A stretch of 64,000 bases of DNA from Lysobacter sp. M2-1 (lineage in GTDB: Bacteria; Pseudomonadota; Gammaproteobacteria; Xanthomonadales; Xanthomonadaceae), in assembly GCF_022662495.1 (NCBI RefSeq), contig NZ_JAKPBU010000005.1:341439-405438 (forward strand), in the 5' to 3' direction. The notes beneath the pieces were generated by a model. The model was not told the origin of the DNA. It made no database searches and was given only the letters and a program-made list of their open reading frames with translations. Every line of letters begins with the position of its first letter. The first letter of the stretch is position 1. The translations under genes were made by a program, and so were the position numbers. Positions 41,351-51,456 of the stretch are shown here, in pieces.

Positions 41351-43552
41351 ATGCCCAGCAATCTGGAACCGCCCGAACAGGCGCCGCCGGCGGCGCGGCA
41401 CGGCTGGATCAGCCATGCGCTGGCCACGGTGGTGCTCGTGGCATCGCTGCTGCTCGTGCTGGTCTACTGGCACAACATGCAGGAACGCGGCCTGCGCACT
41501 GCCGAGGCCGATTTCCAGAGCACCAACCGCCAGGTGCTGCGCCTGCTGCAGCAGCGGATCATCAACTTCGAGCTGCTGGTACGCGGCGGCGCATCGCTGC
41601 AGACATCGCTGCCGCTGCCCAGTCGCGAGCAGTGGCAGCGTTATGTCGCCGGCCTGGACATGGTCAGGCGGTTCCCCTCTGTGCAGGCGCTGGGGTTCGC
41701 CCTCGACGTCAACGCGCAGCAGCTCGACGCCCTGCGCCAGGCGCTGCCCGGTGTGGTGTGGGGCGCATCGACCCCGGACTTCACCGATGCCCAGGGACGC
41801 CACGCGCTGGTCCTGTACGCCGCGCCCGAGCAGGGCGCCAACAAGGGCATTTCAGGCATCGACCTCGCGGCGCACCCGGGTCGCCGGCACGCCATGGAAC
41901 AGGCGGCGACCACGGGTGAACTGCGCATCAGCGCTCCGGTCCCCCCGATCCTGGCGGCGGAAGACGATCCGGCACGCGAGTTCGTCGTGTTTGCCCCGGT
42001 CTACGCCCCGGGACGGGACGGACCGCATCTCCAGGATCTGCGTGGCTGGGTGTTCATCGAAGTCGACGCGGCGGGCTTCGTACGGGCCGCGCTGCAGGCA
42101 TTCGAGCGGGCCAGCCAGCTGCGGATCGTGGATGCGACCGACGGTGAGGGGCGCCTCGTCTACGCGGACCAGGACTTCCTGGGGGAACGAGCGGGCGAGC
42201 TCGACGACTCGATGCGCCCGGCGTTCGTGCAGAGCTTGCGGTTGGACATCATGGGACGCCACTGGCGCGTCGACTTCGAGTCGGAGCCAATGGCTGAAGT
42301 CCGCAATACGATCCCGGGATTGCGGACGACCCTGCTCGGAGGCTTGCTTGGCTCGTTGCTGTTGTTCGGGATCGCCCTCAACCTGGCGCGGACCCAGTCG
42401 CGCGCAGAAGCCCTCGCGGCACAGATGAGCGCTTCGTATCGACGCAGCGAGCAACGCTTCCGGAGTGCGATGCGCTACTCCGCCATCGGCAAGGCGCTGC
42501 TCGACCGCGATGGCCGGATCGTCGAGGCCAACCCGGCCATGGGCCAGATCCTGGGCATCAACGAGCAGGCGCTGGTCGGCACCACGCTGGGCCAGCACTT
42601 CGTCGACGGCGAATACGACACCATGCGCACGGTCGAACGCGAGGCGCTGTCCGAAGGCGCCTATCGCGTGACCCGCCGCCTGCGCCGCAGCGACGGCGAC
42701 GTGCGCCATGCCAGCCTGACCTTTGCGATGGTGCCGGGCGAGGTGGGAGAGCACTTCGCCAGCCTGGTCCAGGTCGAAGACGTGACCGAGCGGATGCGCG
42801 CGGAAGCCCGGGTACAGGCGCTCAACCGCACCCTGGAAGCACGCGTTGCGCTGCGTACGCGCGAGCTCAGCCATGCCAACCAGGAGCTGGAGGCGTTCGC
42901 ATACAGCGTGTCCCACGACCTGCGTGCGCCGTTGCGTTCAATCGACGGATTCAGCCGCTTGCTGAGCGAGCGTTACCGGGATTCGATCGACGTCAGCGGC
43001 CAGGATTACCTGAAACGCATCCGCAGCGCGAGCGCGCGGATGAGCGACCTGATCGACGCGCTGCTGAAGATGTCGCGCGTGTCCCGTGGTGAACTGAAGT
43101 ATGCGCAAGTCGACCTGACCGCGATGGCACACGATATCGCCGCGGAACTGCGCAACAGCGAGCCATCGCGCCAGGTCGCCTTCGACATCGCACCGGGCCT
43201 GGTCGCGCACGGCGATCCCGCGCTGTTGCGCAACCTGATGGACAACCTGATGGGAAATGCCTGGAAGTTCACCCGCGCGTGCAAGGATGCGCGGATCGAG
43301 GTCGGCAGGAATGGCGAGGGAGAATTCTTCGTCCGCGACAACGGCGCCGGGTTCGCCACGGAATACGCCGCCAAGCTGTTCCGGCCGTTCCAGCGCCTGC
43401 ATACCCAAGCCGAATACGCCGGTCACGGCATCGGCCTGGCATCGGTCAAACGGGTCGTCGAACGGCACGGCGGAGCCATCCGTGCCGAAGGCGAAGTGGG
43501 GAAGGGTGCCACGTTCGTGTTCGGACTGCCCCAGGCCCCGGTTGCCGAATAG
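41351..43552 (+). CDS. CHASE-PAS sensor histidine kinase
   Basis: A 733-residue membrane-bound kinase. Order: membrane helix (about 22-40), periplasmic CHASE domain (about 70-270; GFALDVNAQQLDALR, GRDGPHLQDLRGWVF), second helix (about 322-345; LLGGLLGSLLLFGIALN), PAS (about 365-485), HisKA with phospho-acceptor His in AYSVSHDLRAPLRSIDGFSR, and HATPase_c with NLMGNAWKFT, FVRDNGAGF and GIGLASV. The phytochrome-like H-box (SHDLRAPLR) groups it with the HWE-free, bacteriophytochrome-type kinases. No response regulator is adjacent, so it is an orphan. It is read away from ssrA. Confidence 0.92.
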   Translation: MPSNLEPPEQAPPAARHGWISHALATVVLVASLLLVLVYWHNMQERGLRTAEADFQSTNRQVLRLLQQRIINFELLVRGGASLQTSLPLPSREQWQRYVAGLDMVRRFPSVQALGFALDVNAQQLDALRQALPGVVWGASTPDFTDAQGRHALVLYAAPEQGANKGISGIDLAAHPGRRHAMEQAATTGELRISAPVPPILAAEDDPAREFVVFAPVYAPGRDGPHLQDLRGWVFIEVDAAGFVRAALQAFERASQLRIVDATDGEGRLVYADQDFLGERAGELDDSMRPAFVQSLRLDIMGRHWRVDFESEPMAEVRNTIPGLRTTLLGGLLGSLLLFGIALNLARTQSRAEALAAQMSASYRRSEQRFRSAMRYSAIGKALLDRDGRIVEANPAMGQILGINEQALVGTTLGQHFVDGEYDTMRTVEREALSEGAYRVTRRLRRSDGDVRHASLTFAMVPGEVGEHFASLVQVEDVTERMRAEARVQALNRTLEARVALRTRELSHANQELEAFAYSVSHDLRAPLRSIDGFSRLLSERYRDSIDVSGQDYLKRIRSASARMSDLIDALLKMSRVSRGELKYAQVDLTAMAHDIAAELRNSEPSRQVAFDIAPGLVAHGDPALLRNLMDNLMGNAWKFTRACKDARIEVGRNGEGEFFVRDNGAGFATEYAAKLFRPFQRLHTQAEYAGHGIGLASVKRVVERHGGAIRAEGEVGKGATFVFGLPQAPVAE

Positions 43553-43658
43553 GCTGCGCCGCGAATCCGCGATGCGACCCTGCCCGCGTAGCTGATGCTT
43601 CCAGTGCGCCGGAATGCCGCAGCGCGCGTCGCCGCACGCTCGCCGGGATGGGTTGTTC

Positions 43659-44159
43659 TCAGGCGTCGCGGTTATGCCGGCGCATGACTCGTTGCTTTTC
43701 CCGTTCCCAATCCCGCTCCTTGCTCGCATCGCGCTTGTCGTGCGCCTGCTTGCCCTTGGCCAGCGCCAGTTCCGCCTTGACCTTGTTGCCTTTCCAGTAG
43801 AGCGATGTCGGCACCACGGTGTAGCCGTCGCGCTGCACCTTGCCGACCAGCTGGTCGATCTCGCGCCGATGCAGCAGCAGCTTGCGCGTGCGGCGGTCGT
43901 CGGCCACGACGTGGCTGGAAGCGGAGATCAGGGGCGTGATCTGCGAACCGAACAGGAACAGTTCGCCATCGCGGACCACTGCATAACTCTCGCCGATATG
44001 TGCGCGGCCAGCGCGAATCGCCTTGAGTTCCCATCCCTGCAGGGCCAGGCCGGCTTCGAATCTCTCCTCGAGGTGGTAATCGTGGCGCGCACGCTTGTTC
44101 AGCGCGATGGTCCCGCCCGCGCCGTTCTTTCCCTTATCCTTGCCCGATTGCTTGGCCAT
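43659..44159 (-). CDS. smpB: SsrA-binding protein SmpB
   Basis: A 166-residue partner of tmRNA, delivering it to stalled ribosomes. The family blocks [52 protein letters not shown] and a basic C-terminal tail ([11 protein letters not shown]) are complete. Start options are ATG 44159 (used), ATG 44168 and GTG 44174; the last two would overlap the promoter region of the divergent ratA. It lies close to ssrA, and beside ratA-rnfH, an arrangement widespread in gammaproteobacteria. Confidence 0.96.
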   Translation of the reverse strand: MAKQSGKDKGKNGAGGTIALNKRARHDYHLEERFEAGLALQGWELKAIRAGRAHIGESYAVVRDGELFLFGSQITPLISASSHVVADDRRTRKLLLHRREIDQLVGKVQRDGYTVVPTSLYWKGNKVKAELALAKGKQAHDKRDASKERDWEREKQRVMRRHNRDA

Positions 44160-44203
44160 CGCGGCCATTGTCACCGAATCGACTCACCCGGGCCAATCGA
44201 TCG

Positions 44204-44632
44204 ATGCCGAAGATCCAGCGCAGCGCCCTGGTCGAGCACTCCGCAACCCGCATGTTCGCACTGGTCAACGACGTTGCCGCCTACCCGCGCCGGTTCGACT
44301 GGTGCGAAGCGGCGGAGATCGTGCATGCCGATGAGGAGCGGGTCGTCGCGCGCCTGGATCTGGGTCTTGGAGGCTTCCATACCTGGTTCACGACCGAAAA
44401 CACCCTTTCGCCGCCGCATCACATCGACATGCGGCTGCGCGACGGCCCGTTCAGGCGGCTCGACGGGCGCTGGCAGTTCCATGCGCTCGACGAGTCGGCC
44501 TGCAAAGTCACGCTGACCCTCGACTTCGAGCCGCAGAGCCTGCTGCTGCTGCCGGCGTTGAGCCTGGGCATGCAGGCGCTTGCCGATCGCATGGTCGACG
44601 ATTTCGTCCGCGTGGCCGACCGCAAGGCCTGA
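44204..44632 (+). CDS. ratA: RatA family START-domain protein
   Basis: A 142-residue SRPBCC/START-fold protein of the RatA-Coq10 family. PKIQRSALVEHSATRMFALV is followed by NDVAAYPRRFDWCEAAEI and the C-terminal LALGMQ-type helix (LSLGMQALADRMVDDFVRVA). RatA was proposed to block 70S ribosome formation in E. coli, while the Coq10 relatives bind ubiquinone. ATG 44204 gives the family N-terminus. The gene is divergent from smpB (44 bases apart) and is followed 5 bases later by rnfH. Confidence 0.92.
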   Translation: MPKIQRSALVEHSATRMFALVNDVAAYPRRFDWCEAAEIVHADEERVVARLDLGLGGFHTWFTTENTLSPPHHIDMRLRDGPFRRLDGRWQFHALDESACKVTLTLDFEPQSLLLLPALSLGMQALADRMVDDFVRVADRKA

Positions 44633-44637
44633 GTCGC

Positions 44638-44913
44638 ATGAAGGTCGAAGTCGTGCGTGCATGGCCGCGCCGGTACGACAGCCGGCAAATGGAACTTGCC
44701 GACGGAGCCACCGTCGCGGAAGCGATCGCCCTCAGCGGAATCGACTGTGGCGGGGTCGCAGGCCTGGCCGTATTCGGCGAACGGGTCGAGCCGACGCACC
44801 GACTGCGCGAAGGCGACCGGGTGGAACTGCTCGGCCCGCTGCAGGCCGATCCCAAGGAAGCACGCCGGCGCCGCGCTGGGGCGCGGTCAGGGCAGGGCAC
44901 CGACACGGTTTGA
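44638..44913 (+). CDS. RnfH family protein (RatB)
   Basis: A 91-residue ubiquitin-like beta-grasp protein of the RnfH family. VEVVRAWPRRYDSRQMEL, TVAEAIALSGI, LAVFGERVEPTHRLREGDRVELLGPLQADPKEARRRR (given here in parts) is the whole domain; the PLQADPKEARRRRA end is diagnostic. Precise role unknown; in other bacteria it lies in the rnf or ratAB operon. Starts 5 bases after ratA, so they are one transcript. Confidence 0.93.
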   Translation: MKVEVVRAWPRRYDSRQMELADGATVAEAIALSGIDCGGVAGLAVFGERVEPTHRLREGDRVELLGPLQADPKEARRRRAGARSGQGTDTV

Positions 44914-44934
44914 ACGAACGCAGCGCGGCCGGAA

Positions 44935-45345
44935 CTAGCGTGCGCGACGCTTGTCCTTGTCGTCCTTGGCGAGATTGCGGCCGAACTTGCGGATCACTAA
45001 CGTCGACAGTTCCTGGTCCTGCTCGGGGAAGTACTCGCCTTCCCACTTGGCCAGCGCGTCGTTTTCGAACCACAGGGTCATGTTCTTGACCTGGGTGGTG
45101 CCGCGGCGGTCGGTGCGCTCGGTGGCGGTGTAGTCCCAGCGATCGTGGTGGAACGGATCGGCGATCGACGGCGAGCCGATCAGCGCGTCGACCTGCTGCT
45201 TGCTCATGCCGGCCTGCAACTGGTCGACCTGTGCCTTCTCCAGCAAATTGCCCTGGTAGATCGGCTGCTTGTACAGGATGCCGCAGCCGGCGGTGGCGGA
45301 CGCCAGGAGGGCGACGAGTGCGATCTGGGGCAGGAACTTGCGCAT
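44935..45345 (-). CDS. bamE: Outer-membrane assembly lipoprotein BamE
   Basis: A 136-residue subunit of the beta-barrel assembly machinery, also known as SmpA/OmlA. It has a signal peptide with lipobox (ASATAGC), the conserved KQPIYQGNLLEKAQVDQL and GMSKQQVDALIGSP elements, and a lysine/arginine-rich end. It is divergent from fur with a 104-base intergenic region, the standard xanthomonad arrangement (omlA-fur). Confidence 0.96.
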   Translation of the reverse strand: MRKFLPQIALVALLASATAGCGILYKQPIYQGNLLEKAQVDQLQAGMSKQQVDALIGSPSIADPFHHDRWDYTATERTDRRGTTQVKNMTLWFENDALAKWEGEYFPEQDQELSTLVIRKFGRNLAKDDKDKRRAR

Positions 45346-45449
45346 GCGTTGGGGTCGGTGCGGAAACCCGCGGATGATACACTGCAGGCTTGCATTCGCG
45401 GCCTGCAGCGACCGCTGTTTAGCGGGCGTTGCCCCGCAACGGAGCCACG

Positions 45450-45851
45450 ATGGAATCGCAAGAACTGCGCAAGGCCGGCCTGAAGGTCACGCACCCGCGG
45501 ATGCGGATCCTGGACCTGCTGGAACAGACCCGGCCGCGGCACATGACCGCCGAGGACATCTACCGGCACCTGCTGGAGAACGGCGAGGAGATCGGTCTGG
45601 CGACGGTATACCGGGTCCTGACCCAGTTCGAGGCGGCCGGCTTGGTGCTCAAGCACAATTTCGAGGGCGGACACGCGGTCTACGAGCTGGACCGCGGCGA
45701 GCACCACGACCATATGGTCGACATGGACACGGGCAAGGTGATCGAATTCCAGAGCGACGAGATCGAGCGCCTGCAGGCCGAGATCGCCACGCGCCACGGC
45801 TACCAGATCGAGGACCATTCGCTGGTCCTGTACGTGCGCAAGAAGCGCTGA
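45450..45851 (+). CDS. fur: Ferric uptake regulator Fur
   Basis: Iron-sensing repressor, 133 residues. Winged helix (LKVTHPRMRILDLLEQ, EIGLATVYRVLTQFEAAGLV) and the metal-binding GEHHDHMVDMDTGKVIEF segment are conserved. It lacks the extra C-terminal CxxC zinc site, as is common in xanthomonads. The ATG at 45450 follows GGAG; the TTG at 45429 is not needed. Tail-to-tail with recN, 63 bases apart. Confidence 0.96.
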   Translation: MESQELRKAGLKVTHPRMRILDLLEQTRPRHMTAEDIYRHLLENGEEIGLATVYRVLTQFEAAGLVLKHNFEGGHAVYELDRGEHHDHMVDMDTGKVIEFQSDEIERLQAEIATRHGYQIEDHSLVLYVRKKR

Positions 45852-45914
45852 GGCGCTGCGCGGGGTTGCATTCGCGAAAGAGCGCCGATCGGCAGGAGCG
45901 CGCCTGCATCGCGC

Positions 45915-47591
45915 TCAACGTGCGTTTTGCAGCAGGCGCCTGGCTGCAGCGCGCGCTTCGCGGCTGACCTCCACGCCACCGAGCATCCTGGCCAGTTCCT
46001 CGGCGCGGGCACCGCCATCCAGCACCACGACCGCGCTCTGGGTCATGCCGGAGGCTTCGGCTTTGCTCACCCGGTAATGCGCATGTCCTTGCGCGGCCAC
46101 CTGCGGCAGGTGGGTCACGCACAGCGCCTGCCGCTGCGCGCCCAGGGCGCGCAGCTTCTGGCCGACGATCTCGGCGACGGCACCGCCGATGCCCGAATCG
46201 ACTTCGTCGAACACCATGGTCGGGACCAGGTCGTGGCCGAGCGCGGCAACCTCGATCGCGAGGGAGATCCGTGAAAGTTCGCCGCCAGAAGCGACCTTGC
46301 GCAGCGGGCGCGGGGGCTGGCCGGCATTGGCGGAGACCAGGAATTCCACCCGCTCGGCGCCGTGCGGGTCGGGGCGATCGCGATTGGCGGGTTCGACCGC
46401 GATCTCGAAGCGTCCGCCACCCATGCCTAGTTCGCCGATCAAGGCCGTGGTGCGCTGTCCCAGGGTGGCCGCGGTCTGTTTCCGGGCGTCCGTCAGGACC
46501 TGCGCGGCATCGCGCCAGCGCGCCGCAGCGGCGTCGATTTCCGCGTCGAGCGCCACCAGGCGCTCGCCCGCGCCGCACAGGGCTTCGAGCTCTGCACAGA
46601 CGGCGTCGCGCATCCCGGCCAGCGCGTCGGGCGCGACGCGGTGCTTGCGTCCCAGCTCATGCAGGCGGCCCAGGCGCTGATCGAGTTCGTCGAAGCGGGC
46701 AGGGTCCAGGTCCAGGTCGTCGCGGACCCGCTCGAGCAGGAGCAGGGCCTCGTCGAGCTGGATCGACGCGGCTTCGAGCATGGCTTCGACCTCGCCCAGC
46801 CGGGCTTCGTGTTCGCTGACCCGGGCCAGGTCGCCGCGAACCCGCTGCAGCAGGCTGCCGATTCCAGAGCCGTCGTCGTCGCCCAGGCCAGTGGCTGCGG
46901 ATTCGCAGGCAGCGATCAACGCCGCCGCATGCGCCTGGCGGCGATGCGCGGCCACCAGTTCGGCGATGGCATCGGGCTCAAGGGTTTCGCGTTCGAGTTC
47001 GCCCAGCTGGTGTTCGAGCAGGGCGATGCGGTCGCTCACATCTCCTTGGCCGGACAGGTGTTCGCGCTCGCGCAGCAGGGCGCTCCAGGTCGTTGCGGCG
47101 TCGCGGACTGCGGCGAGCGCCGCGCCGTGGCCGCCGAAATCATCCAGCAGCGCGAGCTGCGCCGCCTTCGACAGCAATGCCTGATGTTCGTGCTGCCCAT
47201 GGATTTCGACCAGGCATGCAGCCAGTGCGGCCAGCTGCGCCAGGGTCGCCGGGCGGCCGTTGATCCACGCGCGCGAACCACCATCGGCGCGCAGGGTGCG
47301 ACGCAGCAGGCACTCCCTGCTGCTGGCGTCGTCTAGCATGTCCTGCTCGTTCAGCCAATCGCGAGCCGACGGCGCGTCGATCAGGTCGAACTGCGCGGAC
47401 AACTCGGCGCGCTCCGCCCCGTGCCGGACCATGCCGCTGTCGGCACGCTGGCCGGACAGGAAGCCCAGCGCATCGACCAGCAACGACTTGCCGGCGCCGG
47501 TTTCGCCGGAAATCACCGTGAGGCCAGGCCCGAACTCCAGCTCGGCAGCGCGGACGACGGCAAAGTCGCGGATGGATAGTTGGGTCAGCAT
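45915..47591 (-). CDS. recN: DNA repair ATPase RecN
   Basis: SMC-like ATPase acting in double-strand break repair, 558 residues. LTQLSIRDFAVVRAAELEF opens the protein, Walker A is ISGETGAGKS, long coiled-coil arms span about 150-370, the signature region is VASGGELSRISLAIE, and Walker B is MVFDEVDSGIGG. ATG at 47591 matches the family start; the upstream open frame is not coding. It is divergent from hrcA, 73 bases away. Confidence 0.96.
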   Translation of the reverse strand: MLTQLSIRDFAVVRAAELEFGPGLTVISGETGAGKSLLVDALGFLSGQRADSGMVRHGAERAELSAQFDLIDAPSARDWLNEQDMLDDASSRECLLRRTLRADGGSRAWINGRPATLAQLAALAACLVEIHGQHEHQALLSKAAQLALLDDFGGHGAALAAVRDAATTWSALLREREHLSGQGDVSDRIALLEHQLGELERETLEPDAIAELVAAHRRQAHAAALIAACESAATGLGDDDGSGIGSLLQRVRGDLARVSEHEARLGEVEAMLEAASIQLDEALLLLERVRDDLDLDPARFDELDQRLGRLHELGRKHRVAPDALAGMRDAVCAELEALCGAGERLVALDAEIDAAAARWRDAAQVLTDARKQTAATLGQRTTALIGELGMGGGRFEIAVEPANRDRPDPHGAERVEFLVSANAGQPPRPLRKVASGGELSRISLAIEVAALGHDLVPTMVFDEVDSGIGGAVAEIVGQKLRALGAQRQALCVTHLPQVAAQGHAHYRVSKAEASGMTQSAVVVLDGGARAEELARMLGGVEVSREARAAARRLLQNAR

Positions 47592-47664
47592 GCGGTTGGA
47601 ATTGTGCCTGAGCCGAGGTGGGCGTCGGCTTGCGCCGGCAGCGTGGTCGGCATATATGCCATCC

Positions 47665-48747
47665 ATGATTCGCAGCAGGCGCGACGACAGCGGCACCGCC
47701 CCCGACCGGCTCGATCCCCGGGCGCGACAGCTGCTGCGCACCCTGATCGGCCGCTACATCCACGATGGCGAGCCGGTCGGGTCGCAGACCCTGGCGCGGC
47801 ACGCCGGCCTGGACGTCAGCCCGGCCACGATCCGCAACATCCTGGCCGACCTGGAAGACATCGGGCTGCTGAGCGCGCCGCACACGTCGGCCGGGCGCGT
47901 CCCCACCGTGCAGGGCTACCGGGTGTTCGTCGACTCGCTGTTGCAGGTCAAGCCGCTGCGCGAGGCCGAACTGGCGCGACTGCGCAGCGAAATCGCCAGC
48001 GGCACCAGCACCCAGTCGTTGCTCGGAAACGCCTCCGAGCTGCTCTCGGCCATGACCCATTTCGTGGGCGTGGTCAGTGCACCCAAGCGCGAACAGTTCG
48101 CGTTCCGGCACATCGACTTCGTGCCGCTGGATGGCCAGCGGGTGCTTGCGATCCTGGTGTTCGCCGACAACGACGTGCAGAACCGGATCATCCATACACG
48201 GAGGTTGTTCGACGCAGGCGAGCTGGAAAAGGTCTCCAACTACCTGAACCAGCACTTCGCCGGTCGGCCGCTGACCGAGATCCGCGCCAGCTTGCTGCAT
48301 GAGCTGCGCAATGCCCGCGACGAGATGGGCAGGCTGCTGGAAAGCAGCGTGGAGCTGGCCGAGCAGGCGCTGGCAGCCGGCAGCACGGGGGCGGAGGACA
48401 TCCTGCTGGCCGGGCAGAACCGGCTGATCGGGGTGCAGGACCTCTCGGACCTGGATCGCCTGCGCGAACTGTTCGAGGCCTTCGCCCGCAAGCGCGAGAT
48501 CCTGCAGCTGCTCGAACGCACCATCCGCGCGCCGGGCGTGCGGATCTTCATCGGCGAGGAAACCGGGCTGGCACCGCTGGAAGGCGTGTCGCTGGTGACC
48601 GCGCCCTACGCATCGGGCGGCAAGGTGCTCGGGGTGCTGGGGGTGATCGGCCCCACGCGCATGGCCTACGAGCGGGTCATCCCGCTGGTGCAGGCGGCCG
48701 CCGATGTCCTGGGTGGCGCCTTGAATCCGGAAGGGCAGCCCTCATAG
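47665..48747 (+). CDS. hrcA: Heat-inducible transcription repressor HrcA
   Basis: Repressor of class I heat-shock genes through the CIRCE element, 360 residues. The winged helix is LGRYIHDGEPVGSQTLAR-like (RTLIGRYIHDGEPVGSQT) with VSPATIRNILADLEDIGLL; GAF-like C-terminal parts include HTSAGRVPTVQGYRVFVD and VLGVIGPTRMAYERV. ATG 47656 is an alternative start three codons upstream. I saw no CIRCE (TTAGCACTC-N9-GAGTGCTAA) near it, so its targets (for example groESL) are elsewhere. First gene of hrcA-grpE-dnaK-dnaJ. Confidence 0.96.
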   Translation: MIRSRRDDSGTAPDRLDPRARQLLRTLIGRYIHDGEPVGSQTLARHAGLDVSPATIRNILADLEDIGLLSAPHTSAGRVPTVQGYRVFVDSLLQVKPLREAELARLRSEIASGTSTQSLLGNASELLSAMTHFVGVVSAPKREQFAFRHIDFVPLDGQRVLAILVFADNDVQNRIIHTRRLFDAGELEKVSNYLNQHFAGRPLTEIRASLLHELRNARDEMGRLLESSVELAEQALAAGSTGAEDILLAGQNRLIGVQDLSDLDRLRELFEAFARKREILQLLERTIRAPGVRIFIGEETGLAPLEGVSLVTAPYASGGKVLGVLGVIGPTRMAYERVIPLVQAAADVLGGALNPEGQPS

Positions 48748-48792
48748 GGACGGGGTTGGGCGGCCGACCGACCGCCTGGAAGCTCGCGACCG

Positions 48793-49323
48793 ATGAACCA
48801 TACGACCGATCCCGCGGCCGACGAAGAGGGCTTGCCCCAAACCGACGGTGCTGCCACTGCCGCCCAGGACAGCCTTGAGGACCAGATCGAGGCGCTGAAG
48901 GGCGAGCTCGAGCAGCTCCGGGCGCAATCGCTGCTCGAGCGCGCCGACCTGGAGAACCAGCGCAAGCGCCTGGCGCGCGACGTCGACAACGCCCGCAGGT
49001 TCGCCAACGAGCGCCTGCTGGGCGAGCTGTTGCCGCTGTTCGACAGCATGGAAGCCGGGCTGGCGAACGCCGCCCAGAACGATCCGCTGCGCGCCGGCCT
49101 GGAGCTCACCCTGAAGCAGCTGCACACCATCGCCGAGAAGAACGGGCTGAGCGAAATCGCCCCGGCTTCCGGCGACAGTTTCGACCCCGAGCGTCACCAG
49201 GCCATGAGCGTGGTCGAAGCCGAAGGCGTCCCACCTGGCGCGGTAGCCCAGACCTTCCAGAAGGGCTATGTGCTGAATGATCGCCTCCTGCGTCCGGCGC
49301 TGGTGGTGGTGGCAAAGGACTAG
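48793..49323 (+). CDS. grpE: Nucleotide exchange factor GrpE
   Basis: A 176-residue co-chaperone releasing ADP from DnaK. Long N-terminal coiled coil ([40 protein letters not shown]) followed by the beta domain with [20 protein letters not shown] and [15 protein letters not shown]. It sits between hrcA and dnaK; 185 bases containing a sigma-32 promoter separate it from dnaK. Confidence 0.97.
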   Translation: MNHTTDPAADEEGLPQTDGAATAAQDSLEDQIEALKGELEQLRAQSLLERADLENQRKRLARDVDNARRFANERLLGELLPLFDSMEAGLANAAQNDPLRAGLELTLKQLHTIAEKNGLSEIAPASGDSFDPERHQAMSVVEAEGVPPGAVAQTFQKGYVLNDRLLRPALVVVAKD

Positions 49324-49421
49324 CGCAGCGGGAACGGGTGTCGATTCGAAGGTGCGGCCTTTTGCCCTGAGCGAGGCAGGCCTGCCGTCCTGCGACACAG
49401 GCGCACGCGGCTGGGCCCCGG

Positions 49422-49451
49422 CCCTTGAATCGACCACCCGAACCCCTAAAT
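49422..49451 (+). promoter_or_regulatory. Sigma-32 heat-shock promoter of dnaK
   Basis: CCCTTGAA (49422-49429) and CCCCTAAAT (49443-49451), separated by 13 bases, closely match the RpoH consensus (CTTGAAA, 11-16 bases, CCCCATNT). It lies 58 bases before the dnaK ATG, so dnaK-dnaJ can be induced independently of hrcA-grpE. Confidence 0.75.
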
Positions 49452-49508
49452 ACCGCACATCGGCGCAGCGGCGCCCGCACACATAAGCAATCGAGAGGGA
49501 GCAGCATC

Positions 49509-51440
49509 ATGGGCAAGATCATCGGCATCGACCTGGGCACGACCAATTCGTGCGTGGCGATCATGGAGGGCGGCAAGACCCGCGTGATCGAGAATTCCGA
49601 AGGCGACCGCACCACGCCTTCGATCGTGGCCTACACCAAGGACGGCGAGGTCCTGGTCGGCGCCTCGGCCAAGCGCCAGGCGGTAACCAATCCCAAGAAC
49701 ACGTTCTACGCGGTGAAGCGCCTGATCGGGCGCAAGTTCAGCGATGCCGAAGTCAAGAAGGACCTGGACCTGGTGCCCTATGCGATTGTCGAGCACGACA
49801 ACGGCGATGCCTGGGTCGCGACCAGCGACGGCAAGAAGTTGTCCGCGCAGGAAGTTTCCGCGCGCATCCTCGAGAAGATGAAGAAGACCGCCGAGGCCTA
49901 TCTGGGCGAGACCGTGACCGAAGCGGTCATCACCGTGCCGGCCTACTTCAACGACAGCCAGCGCCAGGCGACCAAGGACGCCGGCAAGATCGCCGGACTC
50001 GACGTCAAGCGCATCATCAACGAGCCCACCGCCGCGGCACTCGCCTACGGCCTGGACAAGGCCGGTGGCGACCGCAAGATCGCGGTCTACGACTTGGGCG
50101 GCGGCACCTTCGACGTGTCGATCATCGAGATCGCCGAAGTCGACGGCGAGAAGCAGTTCGAAGTGCTGTCCACCAACGGCGACACGTTCCTGGGCGGCGA
50201 GGACTTCGACAAGCGCGTCATCGACTATCTGGTCGACGAGTTCCAGAAGGAGCAGGGCATCGACCTGCGCAAGGATCCGCTGGCGCTGCAGCGCCTGAAG
50301 GATGCGGCCGAGCGCGCCAAGATCGAGCTGTCCAGCTCGCAGCAGACCGACGTCAACCTGCCGTACGTGACCGCGGATGCCTCGGGTCCGAAGCACCTCA
50401 ACATCAAGCTGACCCGCTCCAAGCTGGAGTCGCTGGTCGACGATCTGGTGAAGAAGACCATCGAGCCGTGCCGCGTGGCGCTGAACGATGCCGGCCTGCG
50501 CTCGAGCGACATCAGCGAGGTGATCCTGGTCGGCGGCCAGACCCGCATGCCCAAGGTGCAGCAGGCCGTGGCCGAGTTCTTCGGCAAGGAGCCGCGCAAG
50601 GACGTGAACCCGGACGAGGCGGTCGCCGTGGGCGCCGCGGTCCAGGGTGGCGTGCTGCAGGGCGACGTCAAGGACGTGCTGCTGCTCGACGTGACCCCGC
50701 TGAGCCTGGGCATCGAGACCCTGGGTGGCGTGTTCACCAAAATCATCGACAAGAACACCACCATCCCGACCAAGGCCTCGCAGACCTTCAGCACCGCCGA
50801 GGACAACCAGTCCGCGGTAACCGTGCACGTGCTGCAGGGCGAGCGCGAACAGGCCCGCTACAACAAGTCGCTGGCCCGCTTCGATCTGACCGGTATCGAT
50901 TCCGCTCCGCGCGGCATGCCGCAGATCGAGGTCTCCTTCGACATCGACGCCAATGGCATCGTCCACGTCACTGCCAAGGACAAGAAGACCGGAAAGGAAC
51001 AGAAGGTCGAGATCAAGGCGGGCTCGGGCCTGTCGGACGACGAGATCCAGAAGATGGTGCAGGACGCCGAGGCCCATCGCGAGGAGGACAAGAAGTTCCA
51101 TGAGCTGGTCAACGCCCGCAACCAGGCCGACGCGCTGGTGCATGCGACCCGCAGCGCGATCAAGGACAACGGCGACAAGGTCGGAGGCGAGCTGATCGGG
51201 CGCGCCGAGGGCGCGATCGCCGAGGTCGAGACCGCGATGAAGGGCGACGACAAGGCCCAGATCGAGGCCAAGAGCAAGGCACTGGAAGAAGCGGCGCAGG
51301 CGCTGTTCGCAGCGGCCGCCGCCGCCCAGCAGCCGGGCACGGAAGGCCAGGGTGGTGCAGGCGCATCCTCATCCGCCAAGGGCGAGGACGTTGTCGACGC
51401 CGAGTTCACCGAAGTGAAAGACGACGACAAGCAGGCCTGA
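49509..51440 (+). CDS. dnaK: Chaperone DnaK (Hsp70)
   Basis: Hsp70 chaperone of 643 residues. Nucleotide-binding domain motifs: [68 protein letters not shown]. The linker is [19 protein letters not shown]; the substrate-binding domain and helical lid follow, with an Ala/Gln/Gly-rich tail and the typical [14 protein letters not shown] end. ATG 49509 is preceded by AGAGGGAG. It has its own sigma-32 promoter. Confidence 0.99.
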   Translation: MGKIIGIDLGTTNSCVAIMEGGKTRVIENSEGDRTTPSIVAYTKDGEVLVGASAKRQAVTNPKNTFYAVKRLIGRKFSDAEVKKDLDLVPYAIVEHDNGDAWVATSDGKKLSAQEVSARILEKMKKTAEAYLGETVTEAVITVPAYFNDSQRQATKDAGKIAGLDVKRIINEPTAAALAYGLDKAGGDRKIAVYDLGGGTFDVSIIEIAEVDGEKQFEVLSTNGDTFLGGEDFDKRVIDYLVDEFQKEQGIDLRKDPLALQRLKDAAERAKIELSSSQQTDVNLPYVTADASGPKHLNIKLTRSKLESLVDDLVKKTIEPCRVALNDAGLRSSDISEVILVGGQTRMPKVQQAVAEFFGKEPRKDVNPDEAVAVGAAVQGGVLQGDVKDVLLLDVTPLSLGIETLGGVFTKIIDKNTTIPTKASQTFSTAEDNQSAVTVHVLQGEREQARYNKSLARFDLTGIDSAPRGMPQIEVSFDIDANGIVHVTAKDKKTGKEQKVEIKAGSGLSDDEIQKMVQDAEAHREEDKKFHELVNARNQADALVHATRSAIKDNGDKVGGELIGRAEGAIAEVETAMKGDDKAQIEAKSKALEEAAQALFAAAAAAQQPGTEGQGGAGASSSAKGEDVVDAEFTEVKDDDKQA

Positions 51441-51456
51441 TCGACGATGGCAGCTG

